Origin: Anas platyrhynchos | Lineage: Eukaryota > Chordata > Aves > Anseriformes > Anatidae | Assembly (NCBI RefSeq): GCF_047663525.1 | Contig: NC_092592.1 | Location: 21,256,501 to 21,320,500, forward strand | DNA: 64,000 bases | Reading direction: 5' to 3' | Shown here: positions 49,172-60,351 of the stretch, piece by piece | Numbering within the stretch: the stretch's first letter is position 1 | How the letters are laid out: every line of letters begins with the position of its first letter | Translations under genes and position numbers: made by a program | Notes under the pieces: model-generated | The model's input: the letters and a program-made list of their open reading frames with translations, nothing else | Told to the model about the DNA's origin: nothing | Databases searched by the model: none

Positions 49172-49563
49172 AAAATCCAAGTAAAGAGGGAGAAAGGACA
49201 TCCTAAAAAATAAAAATAAAAAATTGGGTACCACCACCAGGGAAAAGAAAAAGAAAAAAAAAAAAAAGCAACAAAATTAGGGAAGGGATGGAGTTATTTT
49301 CCACCCGGCGCTCCTGGTGTGATGAAGAGGCGCATGCCCCCTGAATCCCAACTTCTGTGAAGGGTAACCAATCCTAAAGTAAGAGCTAAAGGGGGTTGGT
49401 GAAATGGAGCCGCAGAACTTCCTAAGAAGAGATTATCTACTTAATTAAAGATTTTTTTTTCCCTAAGTCCTTCAGCCAATCAGGACTCAAGTGCCAGAGA
49501 GAGATTGAACTGATGAAAAGAACACCCCAGGTTCCTCGAAGACAAATGCACCACGAAAGGGAT
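49172..49563 (-). promoter_or_regulatory. WNT8B: Probable WNT8B 5' UTR and promoter
   Basis: Immediately upstream of the WNT8B start there are two CCAAT boxes, read CCAAT on the plus strand at 49368-49372 and 49476-49480 (ATTGG on the gene strand). There is also a TTAATTAA element at 49441-49448. There is no CpG island and no clear TATA box. The transcription start is not determined. These motifs and the proximity to the start codon support a promoter, but an additional upstream non-coding exon cannot be excluded. Confidence 0.4.
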
Positions 49564-49638
49564 AAGAGGGAGGGAAAAGGGGGGGAAAAGGAGAGAGAGA
49601 GAAAGAAAAAGAGAGAGAGAGAGGGAGAAAGAAAGAGA
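49564..49638. repeat. 75-base uninterrupted purine tract (GA-rich)
   Basis: Every base from 49564 to 49638 on the plus strand is A or G, including AGAGAGAGAG-type runs and a G-rich start (GGGGGGG near 49580). On the WNT8B strand this is a polypyrimidine run about 390-470 bases upstream of the start codon. Such tracts can form intramolecular triplexes (H-DNA) and often bind GAGA-type factors. Confidence 0.9.
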
Positions 49639-52600
49639 CAGCAAATCCCTTAAAGCAATCACTAGACTCAATCTCCACGGCTGCTGCCCTGCCTCTCTGT
49701 CCCCCGCTAAGGCAGCGGGAAGGGCTGCTCGCCGTGCCCTCACCTCCTCCTGCCACAGAGGCACTACCAGCAGCTGGGTGCTCTGGCCTGGGGGCTTGGG
49801 GATGGCCCACCTGTGCCCCATCTTTGGAGGTGTCAGGGAGAAGGATGGGGACAGCAATATGCAAGTATTGTCCCTGCCTCGATCTCCCCCAGAAAAGTAA
49901 GGAGGATCAGGGCCAGTTTAGGACTCCATCTGCTCCTCCCTCATCATGGACACCTGCCCTTTCTTCCCACCTCCCGTTTGCAGTATGCCATCTCTGCCCT
50001 GGAAGAAGGCCTCTGGCTAAACCTTCCCTCTCACCCCCAATTTCTGCATTTGTGTGTTCTGTGAAGTGCATGCAAAGGGATCTTTGTTTGGGAGAGTTGG
50101 TGGTCACTCAGTGAGCTGTTATCTCAAGCCAAGGGCACCCAGCCCATCCCTCCTGGCCACAGGGGACATGTTGGTGTCACACCACAGCCACTCCAACCAG
50201 CCCCAAGCCAACAGGATGGGCCTCAAAGCCCTAGGAACATCCTCTGCTCCAGCTCATGGTCACATCTCCCTGCCCTATGGGGTCCATAGGGAAGGTCATT
50301 CTCTATCCAGGACACCACCAGCCAGCCAGCCCTGCATCTCTCTGCCTTCCCTTCTCTGTGCCTGTGATAAAACTAGCAAAGCTGCCATGCAGCCACCCCA
50401 GATCTCTTTCAGGCATTGAGCGATATGCTTTCTTCCCAGTGTGAGCTGCGTCTTCTCCATACTGCACAGCTGATTTTTGTGCTGTGATCAACCAAACCAT
50501 GAGACCCATCAAACTCATTTCACCCAAGGACCAGCCCAGGGCAAGGATGTAGCCGGGCTCCCAAAGTGGAGGAATACCCCTGGCTAGTGGCTCCATCCAC
50601 ACAGCCAGCAGGGACTTGCTCTCAGATGCCCTTTGGCAGGTCCAGCTGGGCACAGGGCATCATGTGCAGGCAAAACACTACCTTTGCCCTCAGTGCTTTC
50701 GTGGAGGGGGCAGGAGGGGGCTAACTGTTTGCAAGCACCCAGGTGAAATGAAAATGCAGCCACCCTCAGCTTATCCCAGGGCCAGCTGTGCCTCCCAGGT
50801 GCATCCTAGAACAGCCAGGCTGGTGGTATTTGCACAAATTAAAGCCCAACTTCTGGAGCCACAAGAATTTTAAAAAATAAGGTGTTATACATGCTAAGAG
50901 CTTGAAAACATATATAGTAGAGGTTAAAGCTCCAGAAACTGAAAGGTAAGGGGAATAAGCCCAATTATTTTTTCTATGTTGAGCACAATTTAATGGTTTT
51001 AGTGACATAATCATGACTCTGAATGGGTCTACTCCTCCAGGGTAAGCCAGGGGAGAAAGAAATAGCACAGCCACTAGGAGCTTTCAAAATATGCTCTGCA
51101 TTTGACAAGTGTTTGCAATAGCAGGAAGAATTTTCAGCTGCTTCTTGCAAGTGTCCAAAGGCTTGTTTCTGTACACTTGAACCAGGGTTTTCTCATTCCA
51201 TGGGTCCAGCAGCAACAGCATTTTGAAACTGGGCAAAACTTCATTCACATCTTGACCAACTGGAAAGGAAGGATGTACACCAGCTCTGCTGGGGTGAGTT
51301 ATTTTTATTTACTCCATGACAAATTAAGTAAGGGGATTGCAGAAAGGAGGAAAAATAATTGTAGGCAGATACAAAATAAAAATGGGGAATTTATGTTTTT
51401 AATATCTGATTTCACAAGAGGCAGGCAGGCTTTCCCCCAAGCTCACACAAACACTGAGAGCACCAGGGTGCTTCGGAGCCAGCAGCCTTCCCAGTCAATT
51501 TCTATTTTCCATCAAATGCAATAGTAACTTTCCCGTAAACAAGCATGTTCTTCAAGCCAAAGAGGCTGGAGGCAATGCCTGAGAAAAAAAAAAAACAACA
51601 GTCCCAAACATTTTTAAAGCACTTAATTACTGTTCTCAAAGGCTGTATAATAGAATCTTTGAGGTAGTCTCTAAAGAAATGGGATGCAAAATTGTTTTAT
51701 AATGTTCACCAAATTTTGTTATTGTTACTAACCAAGCCTCTGTAATTTTTCTAAAATGGATCCACAAAGCATTAAGATACATTTTATAGCCAGAGAGACT
51801 GGTATATTATCCCATCTGACCCATTGTCTAACTCAAATCCCATCTGACCTTTGCATGGAGTTCTGTAATGTGTGTTTGACTATTTGCTCATCTTTCAGAA
51901 AGGCAGGCAGGGTTTGAGGACAACAGGAGATAAAGGAGCTACCACCACCTGTGGTTTGCTTACAGTTTTGTTTAAAAACAAACAAAAACATAAACAAAAC
52001 ATAAATATAAGATGTTTTATTTTCCAGAGTACAGAGAAAATCTCAACTGTCTTTAAAGAGCTTGTAAAAGTAATCACAGAAAAACTAAAAAATAAAGTCA
52101 CTAACACTCTTACTGCTTTTCACCCTGATAACAACACAACTGATAGAAGTGAAAATGAGGTTAAGAAGTGGGGATAAAAATTCCAAGTCTGGCTCACAGA
52201 TATCTCAAAATTTTCTTGGCATCAATGCAAAGTTCCCAAAAGGACAGGTTTTTTGTTGTTGTTTGTTTGTTTGTTTTTAATAAAATAACAATTTAAAAGA
52301 TCAGGAATAAAAAATAACTATTATAAAAGATACATCAAAGGTATCAAAATAAATAAATTGATCATGCCTAGGGAGTGAAGAGAATTCACTCCTGAAAGAG
52401 CTGGAAGTCCCAGGAAGGTCTGCTTTCCCAGAGCAGTAAGCAGACTTTGACTGAACTGAGTGCAACTTCGTCTTTTGCACCAGCTTAAATCTGTCTTCAG
52501 CAGTATCTTGTGCTTGTCAAAGCATCTACAAAGGCCCCCAAAAGTGTACATATTACTTGCAATCCACTGCTGAACTTGCCCTGTGCTATTCTGCTCCTGT

Positions 52601-53905
52601 GGTCAAGTGATTACAGAAACAAAGCTGGGGAAATTTAATACCTTTTATTAGAAGGGTTGGATGCACAATGCAAGAAGCTAATACATATTTTTGTTTGTTT
52701 GTTTTTACCATTTTGGCTTTGGAAAGGCAGAAAAGGTGCTGGTGTGCCCAGAAGCCTGTTATTTTTTTTATTTTTTTTTATTTTTTTAGCCATATCAACC
52801 TAAGATTGTGCCACTACAGATGGTATTGACACACCTGAACACGCAAATGGCTGCATGACCTCTTCACTGTAAGCTTGACTTTGTAACCTTCATGCTCTCT
52901 ATCGCTGTTCCCTGCATGGTTGACGCACACTGAGGAGGCTCCCATGAGGTCTGCTTGTGCTTTACCAATATTAAACCTGGCCTCATATTTGCAGGTTTTC
53001 CCTTTGGTTCATGCAGGGACAGTTCAAGGGACACTATTGCAGTGACTAGGCTGGGGACTGGGAGGAGACCCAAAGCCACATCTGAGGCTGATGAGTAAGA
53101 CTCAACAGTGTCCCAGAGAAAAGGGGCAGTTTCTAGGCTAACAGATTTCCCCCCCTCATTTTTGTTTCAGAAAAACCTTTTCCTTCTGACATCACAAAGC
53201 ATTTTCCATCTGCATCTCTTGAAGAGTCTCAGCAAGACAACTAGCATGCTTTTGCCTTGTGCAGAATGCAAAGCTGATGTTGTGGCCAGGAAGAACTTTA
53301 GGAACAGATCTGGTCTCCTGGGCCTCAGGCTTGGCTCCAGACTTCATCTACCTGGTCTGGTGTTCAAGTCAGCCTGGCTCAGGGGAACTGCAAAGGTTTC
53401 CAGGGAGAAGTTCTCCTTAGCCATCACACTTAAAAGGTGGCTGTGCCCAGGAGTAAGGGAGCTTAGAGCCCTTCAAAAGCTCCAGTTCATCTTCAGCCTG
53501 TGCTACCATGATTCCACTATCCCATATTATAATAGTAGAGGGTATTTCCTGTGAATGGTTTTCGCTTGCTGTGACAGTAACTTGCATGGGCTCACACTTT
53601 TACCCCACTCTTTTGAGAGTCCAGAAAGCGAGTGCAGGTGCAGAGCATCTGTTGCCAGCGTGCTCTGAGTGGGCACCAAAAGGGACAGAAGTGCTGAGGG
53701 GTGTGTACGTGTGGATGAACCACCTCTTGAGAATCACAGGAAACTCTGTGTGTGCATTTGAGGGGGGAAGAGAGGATGCTGTCCCATCGAAGGACCAGCA
53801 GCATCAGCTTGGAGAAGCAGGACAGTCAGGATGGGAGGGGAATTATGTGCAGTACTCCACAAAGGTGTAATTAGGAAGAGCAGGACTGAGTGAGTAAAAG
53901 CACAT
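49639..53905. other. WNT8B upstream flank, proximal part
   Basis: Non-coding as far as can be seen. It holds A/T-rich simple stretches at 51580-51590, 51971-52010 (AAACAAAC-like), 52250-52275 ((GTTT)-like) and 52758-52788 (T-rich). Open frames up to about 148 codons occur but have no recognisable domain and no splice-consistent continuation. No RNA gene was recognised. Confidence 0.5.
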
Positions 53906-54079
53906 TCACAGAATCACAGAATCACAGAATTTCTAGGTTGGAAGAGACCTCAAGATCATCGAGTCCAACCTCTAACCTAACACTAACAGTCCCCACTAAA
54001 CCATATCCCTAAGCTCTACATCTAAACGTCTTTTGAAGACTTCCAGGGATGGTGACTGCACCACCTCCCTGGGCAGCCC
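53906..54079 (-). mobile_element. CR1 LINE fragment, avian type, minus orientation
   Basis: The left end carries three TCACAGAA octamers (53906-53929), the reverse complement of the ATTCTGTGA-type 3' terminal repeats of bird CR1. After a short gap come GGTTGGAAGAGACCTCAAGA, then TCATCGAGTCCAACC, and farther in CTTCCAGGGATGGTGACTGC with ACCACCTCCCTGGGCAGCC. These are all standard avian CR1 tail segments. Only the last 170 or so bases are present (5'-truncated), so it encodes nothing. It lies about 4.7 kb upstream of the WNT8B start codon. Confidence 0.92.
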
Positions 54080-54659
54080 TCACCAGCTGGCAGGAGACAA
54101 GATCACCCTGGACGTGAGAGGGACCATGCCAGCTCCCAGCTCGAGCACCATGCCCCAGCTGCCTGCCAGCCGCACCTTGCTCCTGTCCCCACACACCTCA
54201 AAAGAAAATTTGGCTCTCCCTGTGAGACCAGGAGCACACGTGCTGCTGCTTGCCTGGACACAGCCACCATCTTTCAGAGAGGCTTGTGTGGGCCACCACA
54301 GACTGAGTCACAGGGAGTCAAAGATACCCTGCTGTAGTGGCCTTAAGGCTAGTAGCTGGAGGGGAAAGGTCTTTGGATTCGAGAGGTCGGGAGTGGACAA
54401 GAGGATGAAGCAGGAAAAGCAGGAAGGTGGCCCAGCAGAGCAGTGTAAATAATGGCTAATGGGTGTCTTTGGCAGGCCTGAGGAACCCGAGAAAACTCTG
54501 CATGGGAGCTGCTGAAATAGGTTCCTCTTGCACCACAGGCATGCATTTTGTTTCCTCTCCAGGCTCCCTGTGCTCCCCTCAATATTATTACTATCAGCAA
54601 TATTTGGAAACAAAACCCCATTTCTAACTGAGCAAAATCAAGCCCTTTCATTAAGAAAT

Positions 54660-54915
54660 CTGCCCCGTGGCATGCTTTGATCTTTTTTAGCTGAACCCAT
54701 CAGCGAGCTCGGCAGGAGCTGCAAATAGCCCCGGCCGGCTTACAGCTGGCCAGCCTGTGCTGGAGCGATTTTGCTTGTCTCTGGTGCCGAGACTGATTGG
54801 CTTGGAGTCCCTTTTGTAACACGGGCAGGAGGAGCTTTATCTGCGGGTTTTACATGATCCTGTGATCTTTTCCTTCACTAATTTGCCATGCGGCCTAATG
54901 AGCGTGCAGAGGCAT
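54660..54915. promoter_or_regulatory. Candidate upstream enhancer with TCF/LEF site
   Basis: A unique-looking block 5.5 kb upstream of WNT8B. It contains CTTTGATC at 54675-54682, a consensus TCF/LEF site (ATCAAAG on the other strand). It also has GCAAATAGCC near 54721, GACTGATTGGCTTGG near 54790 (CCAAT-type), a second CTGTGATCTTTTCC near 54860, and CACTAATTTGCC / CCTAATGAGCG near 54876-54904 (homeodomain cores). A TCF site near a Wnt gene suggests possible feedback control, which is inference only. Confidence 0.33.
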
Positions 54916-55379
54916 GTGTCGCCCCGCATGGCTGCAGGCCTCTGCTCGGCAGCCGGCAGATGGTGCTCCCACCTCACCGCACTGCACCGTGTCCAGGCTT
55001 TGCAGGGGATCCTGGCATAAAAAACCTCCCCTCTCCTCCAGGCCACAGCACCTGGAGCCCCCAGCAGGGGTAAAACCCATGAAAAACTGAGAGACGTCAC
55101 AGCAGAGGAGCAGAGACGTGCGGAGGGCTGGCAGCAGCCTGACACGTGCTGTCTGTGGCCACCACACGTGTCTCATGGCACTCATCCCTGGGCAGCTCAG
55201 TGGCTGCTGCTGAGTCCTCTACCGACACCTCGGGAAGAGCCAGGTGCTCACTGACCCTCAAGAGGGAGATGGATGCTCTGTACATGAGATCAGGAACCAT
55301 GTTTTCACACTCGTGCCCCCTGATAGATCCTAGGAAGACCCCCTAGGTCAGGGGCCCGCAGTCCTGGCTCAGCTGTTTG

Positions 55380-55725
55380 CCCTAAAACAGTAGTAAATAC
55401 TGTGCTGGCACGAGCCCAGCGAGGTCTTTTTCTCTTTGCCTACGGATGACTAACATGACTAACCCTCGGCATTTACCCGCGATGAGTCAGGCCTGCAAAA
55501 TCATGAGACCGGCTTGAGAATAATACACAGTGAGAGCTATTTGTGTCCAAGCCTTTAAGGTACTCTTGGGGCTTGTTTCCTCTGGAATCGGCAGGGCTGG
55601 GAACATGCTGTTCTTGCAAATGAAAGGCAAGCTGAGAGTCCTGAGCTGCAGGCGATGAGGCTTTCTGATGAGCATCAAATGTCAAAAAGCTTGCGATAGA
55701 TTATAGGAGGCGGGAAGGCTGAGAA
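55380..55725. promoter_or_regulatory. Candidate upstream conserved element
   Basis: A non-repetitive block with mixed composition. It contains AGTAGTAAATACTG near 55390, GATGAGTCAGGCC (AP-1/MAF-like TGAGTCA) near 55481, GCGATAGATTATAGG near 55693, and CTGATGAGCATCAAATGTCA near 55664. Short frames on the minus strand have no homology. Proposed on texture and motif content only. Confidence 0.22.
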
Positions 55726-57341
55726 GGCATACAGACCTCTCTGAGTTGCCTCAAACTTGTTGAGTGGGGGTCCTGGCTGTTTGCACGAGAGATCTTATGC
55801 ATTCAGTGCTCATGCATTAAAACACTGGATCTTTCTTGCTCTGTCTTTGGCCAAAATCTTCTCTTGGCTTTCATTGTGTTGCTCATTTCCACCTTGGGAG
55901 TGGCTGCACTTCAGCAATGAGCATCAGACCAGCCTATGGGGTGTTGTGACTCTCTGAGCTGTAAGGAAAGCTGAATCCTTTCCTAATAAAATCTAGGGCT
56001 CAGGTTCTGGCTCTAGCGTCAGTGTCCATTTGTACTGACCAGGATCATCTCTTCTGCCAAAATAGTCAGTCAGCCCCAATAAAAGGTGATGATCAGGAGT
56101 TTGGAGGCTGAATCAGACAGCTGGGATGAAGAAACAGCTTCAAGACATGCAGGGTAAACTGGCACCATGTATTACAAATCCTCTGCAAATACCATTGCTG
56201 ACAAAGACAGAATCCAGATCCTGTCAAAATCCTAAGTATGAGGCACTTTTTTTGATGGTTGTTAGAACAATGTAGTGGACGCTGTTGTTGGACAACCTTG
56301 ACCTCTGTTCTAAATGTCCCAAGAAACAGGCTGCTACATAAATAGCAAAGCAGCACTTCTGTTTGCCTGTTGGGAATAAGACCCTTGGCTTTCATACTGT
56401 CAACCTGTTTTCCCCGCTGATGAAGGCTGCCAGAGAGAGGAGTGTTGTTGAAGCATAATGCTTTCTGAAGGAGGTATTTCTCTTCCTGTCTAAAGGGATA
56501 AGGCTAAGAGCATGGGCTAAGGCCTGATGAAGATGAACAGATTTTCCTTGAAGCCCTAAAAAGCAGACATCCAGAGACTGAAGGAAAGAAAAATGTGGCA
56601 AGAAACAATAACCCTTTGCTGAGTGTGAATCTTGAAGCCCACTTAGGAAAGAGGGATTCATCCTGGTCAGGTGCTGCTGAGGGGTGTCAGTACGTGACAA
56701 CAAACTGTTCTGGCCATGCTACATTCATTTGTCACAACTGATAGCAGTCAAGCTTGCTTGTACCCCTGTTTTACAAAGTCATTCGTGTCTGACCTCCATC
56801 ACGGCAGCATCCAAAGACATGGTCCAATACAGCCTCCCAGCACACTTATGAAACATCAGCTGTTGAGTGGAGGCTGGCAAGTGCAGCATGGCACAGGTAA
56901 CGACTTGCCCAGAGTTGGGCAGTGAGGTGATGTATCGTATGATGCATCTGAGCTCAAAACAGCAGAGCGGAGCCTGCTACCTGGGAGAGGAAGGGGAGTG
57001 AGGTTGCTCCCTACACCATTTCAGTGCTGAGACAGGGAACCCTACTGAGGTGGGTGCAAGGCCATCCTGTGAAATGGGAGACTTCTGGCCAGGGGCTGCC
57101 TGGGGCTGAGACCTTGGTGAACTGGGATGGCACCCTACCAGGCGCAAAAGAGGACCCTACATGAAGTGAGCTTTTCCCAAGCACCAGAGTTTATTTGGTG
57201 ACCTGCATCTGGTCTCAGAGTGCAAATCAACAGTGATGTTGCACCGGTTTTACAGTAATACATGCAAAGTAGGAATGAGCCCTGTGTTTACAGGACAGAG
57301 CACTCGTTACACCATCCCTGTCACACCAATAGAGAGAAGGC

Positions 57342-57358
57342 AAAAAAAAAAAAAAAAA
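57342..57358. repeat. Poly(A)17 tract
   Basis: Seventeen consecutive A, flanked by unique sequence. Confidence 0.93.
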
Positions 57359-57419
57359 GCAACTGCTACCACATTAATCCATCACCAGGTGGTATTTTCT
57401 GGAATTAGGTACTTTATGT

Positions 57420-57880
57420 AACTTTGTCATTACCTGTTACCACCACAAAAGCCGTGCTAACTCCCAGAGTTTCTGCCAGCCTTCATAGCAGTTGTTCGGA
57501 AAAATCCCACCCTTCCTCTGCTCAGCTTTCAGAAATATGGCAAAATGATTCAGATCTCGTGTCATCAGGGCGAGCGAAGAGTAAAAAATACATAACCTTT
57601 GGTGGCAGTGAAGGCACGAGCTTGGGACGTGCGGTCCCTGCAGTTCCCTCTGCTACACGGGGATGGCGATGCTGTCTCAGCTCTTATTTCAGCCGACAAT
57701 GCACACTGTGCGCTCTGTGAAGGGCTCTTTTTTTAGCACCACAGGGCGTGCTGATAGATGATTGCACATGACAGGAGTCATTCTTACAGCCAGAGTCTGT
57801 CTGCTCTTGCTACGTCCGAAGCCTTGCATGCAGCTGCTGGAACAGCCCTACCCGCCTGGGTTCTGTAAGCAGAGAAAGAA
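57420..57880. promoter_or_regulatory. Candidate upstream conserved element
   Basis: A unique block between the A17 and T33 tracts. It contains GGCAAAATGATTCAGATC near 57538, CAACAATGCAC-like and GCTGATAGATGATTGCACAT sequences near 57690-57770 (the latter carrying PBX/MEIS-like TGAT cores), and CATTACCTGTTACC near 57429. The CpG content is higher than in its flanks. It resembles developmental enhancers in texture, but conservation was not tested. Confidence 0.22.
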
Positions 57881-57922
57881 CAAAATGTCTTCAGGAATTA
57901 AGTGTGGCTGGTTTCTGTGAGG

Positions 57923-57923
<1 letters not shown>

Positions 57924-57956
<33 letters not shown>
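57924..57956. repeat. Poly(T)33 tract
   Basis: Thirty-three consecutive T. It forms an inverted pair with the A33 tract at 58684-58716, 727 bases away. Confidence 0.93.
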
Positions 57957-57959
<3 letters not shown>

Positions 57960-58330
57960 GCCTATTTACAGACTGTATCAGTGGTTGGTAGGTGGTGATG
58001 CTCAGGGGAGAGAGCACATCCTGATCAGGAAACAGGGTCTTCTAATTCCAGCTCAGACTTTGACCATGGATAAATTATTCCCTTTCACATGCCCCAGTCT
58101 TCCTCCACAGCCAAAGTGTCTACTTAAACTATAAGCTTTTGGAGACAGTGAGTATCTTCCAGTGAGGGTTTGTAGAGCACCTGGCAAAATAGGGGCCTTT
58201 ATCTTGATTGCAGCTTTCACTCATTATCTTAATAATAAGCATCAAAGTCTTCATATAAATTAATTTACCTGAACACTCCCTTGGCATTATTGCCTCTAGA
58301 TCATGTGTGATAAGAAAAGATGGAGGAAAC

Positions 58331-58346
58331 TGTGTGTGTGTGTGTG
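58331..58346. repeat. (TG)8 microsatellite with degenerate tail
   Basis: Eight TG units followed by a degenerate alternating tail (CACGTGTGCATG, then further TG units) to about 58368. Confidence 0.9.
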
Positions 58347-58678
58347 CACGTGTGCATGTCAGTGTGTGTAAAACCCCTTTCTGAGTTTGGTGTGACTGGA
58401 GGTGTGACACCTGGGCTGTAGGCGGAGATGACTGCCCTCCAAGTGGCAGCACCATACCTCAGACGTGATGTGTGTGCCATCTCTGCTGCCTGCTGCAAGA
58501 TGTCTTCTGTGTGGGAAGAAGGAGTCAGCTCCCGGGCTTGGATCCCGGAGGATGATTTTTTAGCAGTTGTGGTGGTTCTCTGCAGAGAGCACCTCCTCAG
58601 AGAGTGGGGCACACTGGAGGGTGAGCTGGTACCTCCATTACACATAGCTACAAGGGATACTGGTTGATCCATCTGATA

Positions 58679-58683
<5 letters not shown>

Positions 58684-58716
<33 letters not shown>
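58684..58716. repeat. Poly(A)33 tract
   Basis: Thirty-three consecutive A followed by an A/G-rich tail (GGAAAGAAAAAAGG). No poly(A) signal or retrocopy body is recognisable before it. Confidence 0.93.
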
Positions 58717-58718
<2 letters not shown>

Positions 58719-59913
58719 AAAGAAAAAAGGTTTGTGCAGATAGGGAACTCCAGTCCCTTCCCTGTTTTTCATTGTTCATTAGAAACATCACTGGAAGTAG
58801 GAGGTGTCAGTTCATAAGAGAAACTCCCTTTTGAGTAAAAGAAGCCTGGCAAAGGACTTTTTAAACAGGGACATCTGTCATTTTTTCTATGAGTAACGTG
58901 AGGAGCATTAGTGCTGCTCTCCTGTTATTAAGAGAGCAAGCTTCCCCTCTAGCACTGCAGAAGAGTGAACCCCACTGTGCACCTCACCTCCAGTGGGATG
59001 TTGTCCAGCTTTGCTGGGCTGCCTGGAGTGTAGAGTCTCTACCAGAGAAAACCAATTTAATTTGTGTATTCCTTTTCTTGATGAAGGCACCAGCCAGTCA
59101 TCTAGAATACCTGGTGTTTCTCACTGTGCTTCTTCAGGCCACTTTGTGTCTTCTGTGTCTCTCTGCCCCAGTTTAGCAAACCCACATCAACACTGCACAG
59201 AATCTTTCTGGCGACAGCAGGCATCCTGAAGCAACAGTGAAGCTCTGTTCCTCATCTGCCAGTTAGTTTCTAATCCAGGCCCTGCTATTTTTATCCAGTT
59301 AGGATTTCTCCACTCCCTTAATAAATATATATTGTGGCACTCTATCAAATGTCTGGCCAAAGGAAGAGCAGTTTGCAATCATTTCTGGACATACTGACCC
59401 TGAGCAGTTGCACTGATGATGTAGAAGGGGAGAGCTCTGAGGAGTCCTACCAAGCCCGCTGTCTTCCCCATGCACTGAAGGAGTAAGACCCTACATGTTG
59501 CAAGAAAGCTCCAGCAATGTCCCAACAAAACAGGAACCATCCCCACTGCCATGTCCTCTCGTGACATCAGCCCCAGTGTGTCCTCCGTGTGCTGCTTCTG
59601 GTCTAGACCACCACCAGACGTTGCAGAGGCTTCATACAAGCTGAGTCAAGGCACACACTGAAAATGTGGTAAACCCTATAATAATGGGGAGAAGGTGGCC
59701 TCAAACATGCCATTTGTAATAACAACTAAACAGTGAACTGTTTGAAGTGGAGTGGAGCTTGGAGCTGTTCTCCCTTCCCTTCTGCTGGGTTATCTTGAGT
59801 GGAAAAAAGCCAAAATTTCCAAGGTGCTAGTGACCACAATTGAGTTTCCAAGAGCAGAACTCCTAAGGAAAAAAATAAAATCAAAAAACCTCTCTAATCC
59901 TGATTTCCAGGAG

Positions 59914-59914
<1 letters not shown>

Positions 59915-59988
<74 letters not shown>
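59915..59988. repeat. (AAT)n microsatellite, 74 bases
   Basis: About 24 uninterrupted AAT units. It generates a false poly-Tyr reading frame on the minus strand. It lies 160 bases from a G19 tract. Confidence 0.97.
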
Positions 59989-59989
<1 letters not shown>

Positions 59990-60146
59990 GGTGTCCCTGC
60001 TCTATGAAAACTGATCCCTTCACAGTATTTTTGTCAGGACTTCTAAAATCACCTTCAGCTTATGTAAACCTAGGGCTGGATGTCTTCTATTCAGGGCTAA
60101 AATGATGATTCATTCTCTTACGTTCACCCAGATATGTTAATAATTT

Positions 60147-60171
60147 GGGGGCGGGGGGGGGGGGGGGGGGG
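60147..60171. repeat. G-tract (G5-C-G19)
   Basis: Five G, one C, then nineteen consecutive G. The run can form G-quadruplex structures and is a typical sequencing and assembly trouble spot, so its exact length is uncertain. Confidence 0.9.
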
Positions 60172-60351
60172 CATTGTTAGGTCTCATCTGTGCCTTTTGG
60201 ATAGCTCATACTGAAATGAGCACCAGTTTGTAACTTCTCTGCTGAGGAAAGGCAGACTGAGCCCTTACGTGGAGGCAAGCAGACCCTCAGCTGTGTCTCC
60301 TTCCCCCTTCCAGGTGTGGGGATGAAGGACAGCTGAACAGTGGAGCTCTGC

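Noticed and set aside
49480-49864. Two 125-codon minus-strand frames upstream of WNT8B, rich in Ser/Leu/Phe
   Set aside because: They translate the homopyrimidine strand of the purine tract in two phases. Neither joins in phase to the WNT8B signal-peptide exon.
59790-60023. Minus-strand frame with a poly-Tyr run
   Set aside because: It is simply the translation of the (AAT)n microsatellite.
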